Shown in pieces: positions 41,875-50,212 of a DNA stretch of 64,000 bases (position 1 is the first letter of the stretch; every line of letters begins with the position of its first letter). Source of the stretch: Flagellimonas oceani. GTDB taxonomy: Bacteria; Bacteroidota; Bacteroidia; Flavobacteriales; Flavobacteriaceae. Both the position numbers and the translations under genes were made by a program. Location: contig NZ_CP049616.1 of the NCBI RefSeq assembly GCF_011068285.1, positions 558,001 to 622,000 on the forward strand. The letters run 5' to 3'. Under the pieces are notes generated by a model. That model was not told where the DNA came from. It did not search any database and worked only from the letters and a program-made list of their open reading frames with translations.

Positions 41875-43110
41875 TTATTCAGCTACTACCTCCAATAGAC
41901 CTTTCAATTTGGCTAAAAGCTCATCGAAAGTCAAAATATCCACATTATTTTGGTTTGACCTTAAAAGTTCGAAGCATTTGGTTTGATGCTCGGTTAAATT
42001 ACCTTTCAACCCGATTACAAGAATGCACTTAGGGTTCACTATCCTTTCTTTATTGCCGAAGTCTTTTAAAAAGACATCTTTTTGGTCAAGGCATTGACCT
42101 ATACCTCCTGATAAATCATCAGAATAAGAGAAAACATCTGGTTTTCTATAAGGACTATTTTTTAACAAATCTTTCTTATGGGTTTTGATTTCGAGTAAGG
42201 CAAAATTATCTTGAAATCCATTTTCAAAAAGAAAGTCAACTATTCTACCGTCTTCATTTTCTAATGTTTTTCCTCCAACATAAGCCTCTTGTTTTCTGAG
42301 TATTACTTCGAATGGAAACAAATGATTTAAAATCCATGAGTTTTCACCAAAGAATTTCTGCCATTGTTTTTCATTATCAACTTTAGAAGCCATTAGTTTT
42401 TCAAACCGCTTTATGATGTCTTCAATAAAAACTTTGTTTATTTTATCTCTAGTTTTTATAAAGTTTGACGTAACAGATATTTTACTTGGAGGGGCTGTTT
42501 CCATTACAGTTGACAATGATTCGATATCAGCTTTCGTTACTTTTTCAAACGAGTCGAACTTTTTCAAGAATCCATCTAATTGTCCTGCATTTAAAAATAC
42601 TTTCTTTTTTTCGAGCTTAGTTGTAATTCCACTAATTTCATTGTGAATCATCAATTTTCTTGTGCGGTCATACCAACGTTTTTCATTGGCAATTTTTTTT
42701 AAAAGAGGCGATAAGTCGGACCAATTTATGGAAATTGACTTTTTCGAAAATCTATTTTGAACATTAACTCCTATTGTAATTTTTTCTACCTCTTTGAATT
42801 TGGTATATAGATATTGAAAAAGTTGCCTAATTCTTTGCGTTCTAAATCCATATCTACTGGTTGTTTTAAAATCTTTTGGAATATCAGATTCCTTTTCCCA
42901 ACCTTTAAGTTCAATTGTATGTATTTTCTTTGCCTTAACACTACCGTCATTTGGGTTTACAGAATAAGGATAGTAAACAAATCTCTTTTCCTTTTTGAAA
43001 ATTTCCTTGGCTTTATGAATTGGCTTTCCTTCCGAATCACAATAAGTCAAAACAGTTTTTGTTTGGTTATCAGTTGTTGTATTTTCTTGTTCAGGTTTAT
43101 AATTGGGCAT
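41875..43110 (-). CDS. sduA: Shedu family nuclease (DUF4263)
   Basis: About 411 residues from the ATG at 43110. The C-terminal DUF4263 domain (about 260-385) shows WQKFFGENSWILNHLF, then GRIVDFLFENG and ALLEIKTHKKDLL, the D-(E)xK nuclease core of Shedu defence proteins. The N-terminal 250 residues carry a separate domain, likely the DNA-binding or sensing part (RFSKKSISINWSDLSPLL). Single-gene Shedu systems give phage protection. It is preceded by a hairpin-forming spacer and lies between the GmrSD gene and a lipoprotein gene. Confidence 0.82.
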   Translation of the reverse strand: MPNYKPEQENTTTDNQTKTVLTYCDSEGKPIHKAKEIFKKEKRFVYYPYSVNPNDGSVKAKKIHTIELKGWEKESDIPKDFKTTSRYGFRTQRIRQLFQYLYTKFKEVEKITIGVNVQNRFSKKSISINWSDLSPLLKKIANEKRWYDRTRKLMIHNEISGITTKLEKKKVFLNAGQLDGFLKKFDSFEKVTKADIESLSTVMETAPPSKISVTSNFIKTRDKINKVFIEDIIKRFEKLMASKVDNEKQWQKFFGENSWILNHLFPFEVILRKQEAYVGGKTLENEDGRIVDFLFENGFQDNFALLEIKTHKKDLLKNSPYRKPDVFSYSDDLSGGIGQCLDQKDVFLKDFGNKERIVNPKCILVIGLKGNLTEHQTKCFELLRSNQNNVDILTFDELLAKLKGLLEVVAE

Positions 43111-43127
43111 AATGTTCGGTATTAATG

Positions 43128-43154
43128 GCAACTGCCCCTGCTATAAGCAGTTGC
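43128..43154. repeat. Hairpin GCAACTGC/GCAGTTGC
   Basis: A perfect 8-bp inverted repeat with an 11-nt loop, 18 bp upstream of the Shedu start. A second short hairpin, ATGGCAA/TTGCCAT, lies at 43241-43258 beside the end of the next gene. These spacers look like cassette-type junctions, but no integron attC consensus could be confirmed. Confidence 0.4.
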
Positions 43155-43265
43155 GAGGTTTAGTTGTTAAATTCGCAAGTACACGCTATACTGAAAATCC
43201 TATAGTATTTTCAGAAGTGGATTAGGACAAGCAATTACTTATGGCAATTGTTTGCCATAGTGTTT

Positions 43266-44135
43266 TTATTCAATTTCTTCTTCTTCCGATTTATATTTTT
43301 CGTATTCATCTCCATTGTAATGGGCATTTAGAACATACTCTTTTATCATATCCTCGTCAAACTCCAGTGAAATACTTGCTTTTGATGCCCGACTACCAAC
43401 ATAGCTGGTGTAAAAAGTGAAAGATTCAGAACTTCCAGCCCTAAGTACATCATAGGTAACATAACCATCGTCAGTTGTGATTTGATTTTCATTTCGGTCT
43501 TTATAAGTTATTTCATATTTTACCTTCGGAATGTCAAATGTTGTGTTGTTTTTAACTATTCCTTTTCCAGAAGCGGAACCTCCATATCCAGTTTTCCAAC
43601 TCCAGTCAGTAACAGAAACATCTGTTTTAAAATCCAATAACTTATTTACGGTATATCTGTACTGAAGCAAATAGGCGTCAATGTATTTGCCATTTTTCTG
43701 TACATCAGTCGTGTCATTTTCTTTAATGCAACCAGTGTTAACGGCAAATTTGTAAAGTTCATTTTCTTTATGGTCAGTTAGTCCTTTACTATCAACTATT
43801 TGATTATAAAGACTTAATGAGTCAGGTAGAAGATAAAGTTCAATTTCTTTAGTTGATTGCTTACCAAATCCGTTGGTATAGTAATTCGTAGTTGCAACAG
43901 AAACCAAACTGTCATTGACAAGTTTTGATTCTACAATTTTGATTGAATCAGATTTAAAGTAGCTGTCAAAAGTCGAAATGTTTGGATAAGAACTTTTCAT
44001 TTGTTCTTCATTTCCATCATTAACCGACTCAAAAAACATCAAAACAGTTTGTTCGGAATCAACTAATTTTTGGTCTTTTCCACAACTCGAAAGTAAAATG
44101 GCTAAAAATAATATGGTTAAATAGTTTTTTTTCAT
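43266..44135 (-). CDS. Lipoprotein of unknown function
   Basis: A 289-residue protein with a lipoprotein signal (LTILFLAILLSSC, Cys18). The mature part has an N-terminal helical region like many secreted Bacteroidota proteins (MFFESVNDGNEEQM) and a C-terminal beta domain (FDIPKVKYEITYKDRNEN, GSSESFTFYTSY). It is enclosed by nuclease genes on the same strand but shows no defence motif. Confidence 0.6.
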   Translation of the reverse strand: MKKNYLTILFLAILLSSCGKDQKLVDSEQTVLMFFESVNDGNEEQMKSSYPNISTFDSYFKSDSIKIVESKLVNDSLVSVATTNYYTNGFGKQSTKEIELYLLPDSLSLYNQIVDSKGLTDHKENELYKFAVNTGCIKENDTTDVQKNGKYIDAYLLQYRYTVNKLLDFKTDVSVTDWSWKTGYGGSASGKGIVKNNTTFDIPKVKYEITYKDRNENQITTDDGYVTYDVLRAGSSESFTFYTSYVGSRASKASISLEFDEDMIKEYVLNAHYNGDEYEKYKSEEEEIE

Positions 44136-44205
44136 GTTTTCTTAGTTCATATTATGACTAATTGCCTCATGTATGATGTCGTAGCATCTCGAAGGGTGCT
44201 ATGCA

Positions 44206-45927
44206 TTATAGGACACATTGTTGGGAATAGTTATTTTTGAATTTTTCAATTAGGTTATATTTCGCTTTGATCGGTAAGGTCTTGTATGACGTCCCCCTTA
44301 ATTCATACTTACCTTTTATTTCTACTCTGTCATCTGGAGAAACCATAACAGAGAAAACCTGACCTTCTTCTAGTTCTATTTGATTTTCAATGATTTCACC
44401 ATTCCTTTTTAAATAATCTATATGGGTTACTTCTTGTTCCAATTCTGCTACTATTAATTTTGTAACCATTTTAGGAATTGAAAATTTTTCAATGCTAACT
44501 TGATTAGGTTTAATCGAGAAGATTTCGCCTTGGTATTTTGGCTCACCATTTTGAATAAAGAACAGGTGAGGACAACTTCCACATTGCCAATGTCTGTCAA
44601 CCCAATAAATTCTATTGAAAGAAAAATCATGTATGTCACACACTAAATCTTGTTTCTGATGCTCAATAAAGATTCTTCGAGGTTCAAGTCTTGGACCAAT
44701 GAATTCTATACTCTGATGTTCCTCAATAGAGCCTAATTCTAACTTTTGGATTTGTTCTGGGACATAAGTCGAAGTAACTAAATCTTGATTATGCTTCAAC
44801 AGTTCTTTGAACTGGCTTAGAAATAGCCCAATCGGGATAGCAAGGTTCTGTGACGGTTCGACAATAAACTCGGGAAGCTTGGTCAAATCTTTTTCATTCA
44901 CCACGTTTGATTCATACAATACACCATCATGCGAAACAGATTCAATACTTTTCAATCTGATAGGAAAATTTGAAATGTTTTTGACTATCAGAAATTGAGC
45001 ATATAGAGGCCTTAATTGATAAAGTTCTTCGAATCTTCCCACACCCGCACATTCTCCTTCATAACAAGTTAGTATTTCACTTATCCTTTCTGCAGATACT
45101 CCATTATTCAAGAGGAATTGAGAAATATTATCTTCTTTTGTTGTATTCCTTAACTCCTCTTTCTCGGGAACGCGTTTATGATAAAAAAATTGATGTTCAC
45201 CTTCTTTGCTTGATAAGACAATTGCATCTGGGTATTGAGTAGAGTAATGTTGTTTCTCAATATCAAGAAACTTTTCAATTTGCGTGTGTCTGTATGATTG
45301 ATTATTCACTAGTTTACGTAGAAATTGAAGAGTCTTATTTTCAAAAAGAATTGGGTTTTCGAAAGGAAAATTGGATAGATTGTTTTCTGAAATTTCTTTT
45401 ATAAAATCAAATTCTTGGGTAATCAGAAACTTAGTGCTAATGACATCACTATCTGTTAAATTTACTTCATGAACTATTTTTCGATCAATCACAAATTCAA
45501 TTTCTTTCAATTCGAGCTTTCTAATTTCAGAAGTAAGTCGTTTGTGACCCCATGTTTCGATTTTAATGTCTGGAAATTTAACCCTTAATTTATCAACATG
45601 GTTTTCAACCTCTCCAATTAAAGTATCGTTTGTTATGTAGACAAACTTTAATACGTCTTTCCATTTTTCAAGACACCCTTTCAGGTCGGATTCGATTTTA
45701 ATCTTTGTTTGTTTAGCACTTTCACCTCTAGTTGCGTGTGCTTGAAAGAATGCTCGAGAAGCATAACAGTAACCATCATTTTTCATATCACCATTCCTTC
45801 CACCTGCACGCACTGGAACGTACTCTTCTGGATAAAGGGTTAACAATAACCTATCACAAAAATCTTGGAAGTAGTAATACTCAATGGATTTTATGTAATC
45901 ATCAATGATTTTTGGGTCGTATCTCAA
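44206..45927 (-). CDS. Nuclease-like defence protein with unknown C-terminal domain
   Basis: A 573-residue protein with a TTG start at 45927, since no ATG lies upstream in frame. The N-terminal 140 residues resemble Mrr-like PD-(D/E)XK domains of defence effectors: a GGRNGDMKNDGYCY core, then FFQAHATRG, AKQTKIKIESDLKGCLEKW, and FVYITNDTL. The middle and C-terminus (150-573) are unassigned. A small Cys/His cluster near residue 455 (HWQCGSCPHLFF) may bind zinc. It is followed upstream (in its own direction) by a small HTH gene. It is probably a self-contained anti-phage or regulatory protein. Confidence 0.55.
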   Translation of the reverse strand: MRYDPKIIDDYIKSIEYYYFQDFCDRLLLTLYPEEYVPVRAGGRNGDMKNDGYCYASRAFFQAHATRGESAKQTKIKIESDLKGCLEKWKDVLKFVYITNDTLIGEVENHVDKLRVKFPDIKIETWGHKRLTSEIRKLELKEIEFVIDRKIVHEVNLTDSDVISTKFLITQEFDFIKEISENNLSNFPFENPILFENKTLQFLRKLVNNQSYRHTQIEKFLDIEKQHYSTQYPDAIVLSSKEGEHQFFYHKRVPEKEELRNTTKEDNISQFLLNNGVSAERISEILTCYEGECAGVGRFEELYQLRPLYAQFLIVKNISNFPIRLKSIESVSHDGVLYESNVVNEKDLTKLPEFIVEPSQNLAIPIGLFLSQFKELLKHNQDLVTSTYVPEQIQKLELGSIEEHQSIEFIGPRLEPRRIFIEHQKQDLVCDIHDFSFNRIYWVDRHWQCGSCPHLFFIQNGEPKYQGEIFSIKPNQVSIEKFSIPKMVTKLIVAELEQEVTHIDYLKRNGEIIENQIELEEGQVFSVMVSPDDRVEIKGKYELRGTSYKTLPIKAKYNLIEKFKNNYSQQCVL

Positions 45928-46143
45928 TGGACTTTCTTTTAATTATTTCCAACAAGTTTATATACTGAACTTCATTAACCATATATTCTAATGTGGTTGG
46001 CTATGCCTAAGTTTGGTTATTTAAAACAACCAATATCAAAACTATAAGGTTTATTAAGATAGAATTGAACTAAAAGTAAGAAATACCTATTAAGAAGAAA
46101 TACGGAATTCTGTAAGGAAAGTAAACCTATTATTTTTGTTGCC

Positions 46144-46470
46144 TCACGGCCGGATGTTTGTTCCATATTCCTTTTCAAATTCTGAAAAAAAATCTTGCAA
46201 GGAACAATTTTCAAAACGACAAATACTGTAAACAGTGGTTAAAGGAATGTTGTAGCCATCTGATTCTTTAATTTTACTTAAAGTTGAAGAGGTAATTCCA
46301 CAACCTTTGGAGTATTCATTTTGTGAGATTTCGTTGCCGTCTTTATCATAAAATGGGCTAAAGTATTTTTTAGTGATAAAGTTGCATAAATACTTATTCA
46401 CTAAAGCGTTTATCTTCTTTAATTCTATTTTATTTGAATTACTCTGTGGCAACTTATTTACTTTATTCAA
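46144..46470 (-). CDS. Small XRE-like HTH protein
   Basis: A 108-residue protein with a TTG start. A Cro/CI-like HTH lies at about 45-95 (ISQNEYSKGCGITSSTLSKI, then IPLTTVYSICRFENCSLQDF). It lies upstream of the nuclease-like gene in the same direction, with about 216 bases between them, and may regulate it. Confidence 0.65.
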   Translation of the reverse strand: MNKVNKLPQSNSNKIELKKINALVNKYLCNFITKKYFSPFYDKDGNEISQNEYSKGCGITSSTLSKIKESDGYNIPLTTVYSICRFENCSLQDFFSEFEKEYGTNIRP

Positions 46471-46523
46471 AAAAAGACGTTCACAAAAAAATATCTGTTC
46501 GTGATAGCGAATGATTATAAAAA

Positions 46524-46556
46524 TTTGCTATCTTGCCATTGTTATAAATACATTTG
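46524..46556 (+). promoter_or_regulatory. Bacteroidota promoter TTTG-N21-TACATTTG
   Basis: A -33 TTTG and a -7 box TACATTTG (TAnnTTTG consensus) spaced by 21 bases, within the usual 17-23. It should start rightward transcription near 46563, into the structured leader of the SusC operon. Confidence 0.6.
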
Positions 46557-46624
46557 CGATTCTTCTAAAAGGAAAATACTAGAAGCATTCGCTTTGAATC
46601 TCGCCATTGAAAACTGGTAATTTT

Positions 46625-46685
46625 TTGCAACGAGATGATAAGCAGTTTGCTCACGACCCGGGCGTGGGCTCGCTTATTGTTGCAA
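46625..46685 (+). ncRNA. Structured RNA element in the SusC leader
   Basis: Three nested stems are visible. The outer stem is TTGCAAC/GTTGCAA (46625-46631 with 46679-46685), the middle ATAAGC/GCTTAT (46638-46643 with 46672-46677), and the inner GCTCACG/CGTGGGC (46649-46655 with 46663-46669). About 60 nt fold into one long interrupted hairpin with an ACCCGGG loop. No T run follows, so it is not a simple terminator. A cis-acting regulatory RNA is the best guess; I cannot match it to a known riboswitch class. Confidence 0.5.
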
Positions 46686-47179
46686 GGTATACCAGTACCC
46701 CAATGGCAATGAGTTGAGTTTCACGCCCAACTTGTTTCTTGGCGTTTCGTTTCTTTGGTCCTTTTGGGGCATCGCCCGACCAATGGGTTATGGGAAACAT
46801 TTGGCAGTTTTATTGTTTGGGTTTTACATCGTGTTGTTGTCCCGTTTTTGGGACATCGCACTCGGTGTTTGATATCCTTTTCAGTAAAAAGCCGAAGAAT
46901 CCCGTATAACCTTTTTTGGTTTTTGATTGTGGGAACACGTTACACTATTCCGGTTCACGATATCCTTAAGTCCCACAATTCACGTACACTTTGAGGGCAG
47001 CCGGCCCAATCACGAAACCATGTTTTTTGGTTTAGGAATCCTATTTCCGAGAGCTTTTGCTCTTTGGGCAGGATGGCCTTTGTCCGAACCTTGATGTCCT
47101 TGTTGGAAGTTACGGCTTTTCCGTGACTTATGGGGCAGTGTATAGAACAACTAACGCTTTAATTAAAAGAACTCAATTT

Positions 47180-50100
47180 ATGCAACATTCAATAATATGC
47201 ATGCGCAGGGGAATCCTGCCTGTGCTCCTATATGTCTTTCTAATGCCCCTTTTTTCATTTAGTCTGCAAGCGGGCACTTTCTTGGAACCGCCACAGGCCA
47301 CCGTTTCCGGCACCGTGACCGATACGTCTGGGAATCCCCTGGCCGGGGTGAACCTTGTGGTGGAATCCAAGAATAGCGGTACCATGTCCGATTTTGACGG
47401 TTCCTTTGCCATTAATGCAGGCCCTTCCGATGTCCTGGTCTTTTCCATGATCGGTTTTAAGACCCTTACCGTGCCCATTGCGGGTAGGGATGAGGTCCTT
47501 GTTACCATGGAAGAGGATGTAACGGTATTGGGGGAAGTGGTCCTCAATGCCGGCTATTATTCGGTCTCGGAGCGGGAACGTACCGGGAACATAGCTACGG
47601 TCAAGGCCACCGTGATCGATAAACAGCCCGTGGGGAATCCCTTGGCGGCCATGCAAGGCCAAATGTCGGGTGTCAATATTGTCCAGAATACCGGAGTGCC
47701 CGGAGGTGGGTTTTCCGTGGAGGTACGCGGTCAGAACTTTATCAATGGGGTCACCGACCCCCTCTATATTGTGGATGGGGTGCCCTTTGGTTCCCAGTCC
47801 TTGGGTTCTGATGATGTGTCACGGTTTATCCTCGGCAGTGATATCAGCCCTCTGAATGCCATCAATCCCAACGATATCGAGAGTATCGAAGTGCTCAAGG
47901 ATGCCGATGCCACCGCCATTTATGGTTCCCGTGGGGCCAATGGAGTGGTGCTGATCACCACCAAAAAGGGGAGGGTCGGAAAAACGCGCTTTGATGCGCA
48001 TCTGAGTACCACCTTTGGACGGGTCTCCAACTTTGTGGACCTGATGAACACGGAGCAGTATTTGGAAGTCCGTCGGGAAGGCGTCATCAACGATGGATTC
48101 GAGGCCGCGCTCGAGAACCCTGTTTTCGATAGCTTTTGGCCGGATATTACCTTGTGGGACAGCAACCGTTACACCGATTGGCAACAGGTGCTCATCGGAG
48201 GGACCGCCTACCGGAACAATGCCCAATTATCCGTATCCGGAGGGAGTGCCCAGACCCAGTTTTTGGTCAGTGGGGCCCTCTTGGACGAAACCACGGTATT
48301 TCCCGGGGATTCCAAGTATAATAGGGCCACGGTCCATAGCAACATTAACCATCGCTCCAGCAATGAGCGGTTCCGATTGAACCTCTCCACCAGCTATACC
48401 CATGAGGATAACCTAGTGCCCAGTATCGATCTTTCTTCTCAAGCGTATACCCTGGCGCCCAACGCCCCGGCCCTCTATGATGAGGAAGGCAATTTGAATT
48501 GGGAGAACAATACCTGGAACAATCCGTTGGCTTCCTTGGAGGAAAAGGTAGGGGTGAAGAGCAGTACCCTTTTGACCAATGCCATGCTCTCCTATGAGCT
48601 GTGGGAGGGTCTTGAGCTGCGCAGTAGTCTCGGCTATACGGATTATCGCTTGGATTCCTACCGGACCTTGCCCAGTTCGGCCCGTAACCCGAGGTTCAAT
48701 TTTACGCCACAAAACTATTCCAGTCTGACCACCAATCAGTCCCAAAGGACTTCTTGGATCCTGGAGCCCCAATTGCAATGGAAACAACAGTGGGATGTAC
48801 TTTCGATGGATGTGCTTGTAGGTACGACCTTCCAACAAGAGACCACAGAACAACTTGTCCTCCGTGGACGGGGATTTCCCACCAATGCCCTGATCAATAA
48901 TATGGCAGCGGCCGATGAGGTGGAGGCACGTGGCAGTTCCGATAGCGATTATCGGTATAATGCCGTCTTTGGGAGGCTCAACCTCCAACTGTTGGACCGG
49001 TATATCCTGAACCTTACGGGTCGTAGGGATGGTTCGTCCCGATTTGGACCTGGAAGGCAGTTCGGGAACTTTGGAGCGGTGGGACTGGCCTGGATCTTTT
49101 CCAAAGAGAAGCTGTTGGCAGAGAGTTCTGTTTTGAGTTTCGGGAAACTGCGGGGCAGTTATGGGACCACAGGCAGCGATACTATCGGGGATTACCAGTT
49201 TTTGGATACCTATACCGTTGTTGGGGAGGATTATGCCGGGGTGTCCGTCCTAAGTCCCACAGGAATTTTCAATCCCGCCTTTGGTTGGGAAGCAAACAAC
49301 AAACTGGAAGCTGGGCTTGAACTGGGCTTCTTTAAGAGTCGGATATTTCTCAATGCCGCTTGGTACAGGAACCGCTCCTCCAATCAGTTGGTGGGAGTGC
49401 CCTTGGCGGCCACAACGGGCTTTTCGGAGCTGACGGGGAATTTCGATGCCACCGTGGAGAACTCCGGCCTGGAGCTGGACCTGCGTTCCATCAATTTGTC
49501 GAAGGGCCGTTTTAAATGGTCGACGACCCTGAACCTGACCGTACCTCGGAGCAGATTGGTGCGTTTTGATGGCTTGGAGACCTCCACCTTTGCCAATCAA
49601 TATGTCATCGGGGAGCCCCTGTCCATCGTAAAGCTCTACCGTTCCTTGGGGGTCGACCCCGAAACGGGACAGTACGAGATAGAGGATTTCAATGGGGACG
49701 GGGCCATCACCAGTAACGAGGACCGACAATTTATTGCAGACCTGGCCCCTAGTTTTTATGGGGGACTGGGCAATACGTTGAGTTGGGGGAACCTGACCTT
49801 TGATGTGTTCCTACAGTTCAAAAAACAAGAGGGCTTCAACAATTTTCGGAACGATGCCGTACCGGGCTTTCCCAGAAATGCCAGTGTGGAGCTTCTCGAC
49901 AGATGGCAGGAACCCGGGGATATGAAACCTGTTCAAGTGGCTTCCTCGGGATTGGTCTTTGGGGTTGGCAATGGCGACCTCCAACGCAGTAGTGATGCTG
50001 CGGTTTCGGATGCTTCTTTTATCCGTGTCAGGAACATTTCCCTTAACTACAAAGTACCCATGTTGGAGAAGGGACTTGAAGTCCAGGTCTATTTGCAAGG

Positions 50101-50212
50101 CCAGAACTTATTCACCTTTACCCGCTATACTGGGCCGGATCCAGAGCAGACTCTCAATAGCCGATTACCGCCGCTAAGACAATTGACCTTGGGACTGAAA
50201 GTGGGATTCTAA
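47180..50212 (+). CDS. SusC/RagA family TonB-dependent outer-membrane transporter
   Basis: About 1010 residues from the ATG at 47180, with a signal peptide ending near FSLQA. A carboxypeptidase-regulatory-like domain follows at about 33-110 (ATVSGTVTDTSGNPLAGVN), then a TonB plug (QGQMSGVNIVQNTGVPGGG, IESIEVLKDADATAIYGSRG), which is the SusC signature, and a 22-strand-type barrel to the end. It forms a bivalve importer with the SusD protein; the two genes overlap by TAATG. The substrate is not evident; the downstream protease hints at a peptide or protein substrate. Confidence 0.95.
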   Translation: MQHSIICMRRGILPVLLYVFLMPLFSFSLQAGTFLEPPQATVSGTVTDTSGNPLAGVNLVVESKNSGTMSDFDGSFAINAGPSDVLVFSMIGFKTLTVPIAGRDEVLVTMEEDVTVLGEVVLNAGYYSVSERERTGNIATVKATVIDKQPVGNPLAAMQGQMSGVNIVQNTGVPGGGFSVEVRGQNFINGVTDPLYIVDGVPFGSQSLGSDDVSRFILGSDISPLNAINPNDIESIEVLKDADATAIYGSRGANGVVLITTKKGRVGKTRFDAHLSTTFGRVSNFVDLMNTEQYLEVRREGVINDGFEAALENPVFDSFWPDITLWDSNRYTDWQQVLIGGTAYRNNAQLSVSGGSAQTQFLVSGALLDETTVFPGDSKYNRATVHSNINHRSSNERFRLNLSTSYTHEDNLVPSIDLSSQAYTLAPNAPALYDEEGNLNWENNTWNNPLASLEEKVGVKSSTLLTNAMLSYELWEGLELRSSLGYTDYRLDSYRTLPSSARNPRFNFTPQNYSSLTTNQSQRTSWILEPQLQWKQQWDVLSMDVLVGTTFQQETTEQLVLRGRGFPTNALINNMAAADEVEARGSSDSDYRYNAVFGRLNLQLLDRYILNLTGRRDGSSRFGPGRQFGNFGAVGLAWIFSKEKLLAESSVLSFGKLRGSYGTTGSDTIGDYQFLDTYTVVGEDYAGVSVLSPTGIFNPAFGWEANNKLEAGLELGFFKSRIFLNAAWYRNRSSNQLVGVPLAATTGFSELTGNFDATVENSGLELDLRSINLSKGRFKWSTTLNLTVPRSRLVRFDGLETSTFANQYVIGEPLSIVKLYRSLGVDPETGQYEIEDFNGDGAITSNEDRQFIADLAPSFYGGLGNTLSWGNLTFDVFLQFKKQEGFNNFRNDAVPGFPRNASVELLDRWQEPGDMKPVQVASSGLVFGVGNGDLQRSSDAAVSDASFIRVRNISLNYKVPMLEKGLEVQVYLQGQNLFTFTRYTGPDPEQTLNSRLPPLRQLTLGLKVGF

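Larger units (their letters stand above)
46471..47179. other. Long non-coding leader region of the SusC operon
   Basis: About 700 bases without a convincing gene; the one open frame (46755-46994) has an unlikely composition. It holds a strong promoter match (46524-46556) and a three-tier hairpin (46625-46685). Several shorter hairpins follow (GTCCC/GGGAC near 46837, AAACC/GGTTT near 47017, AGAGC/GCTCT near 47051). A transcript from that promoter would carry a leader of about 620 nt before the SusC ATG. Confidence 0.55.

Noticed and set aside
46625..46685. Integron attC site
   Set aside because: The ends do not fit the RYYYAAC/GTTRRRY rule and no integron integrase or cassette array follows. 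A leader RNA hairpin explains the symmetry better.
46755..46994. 79-residue rightward open frame in the SusC leader
   Set aside because: Its composition is rich in Trp, Phe, Arg and His without domain-like pattern, and it lies inside a structured leader. It is probably a chance frame.
47173..50098. Several leftward frames of 80-190 residues inside susC
   Set aside because: They are antisense shadows of a long well-supported gene and show no family features.
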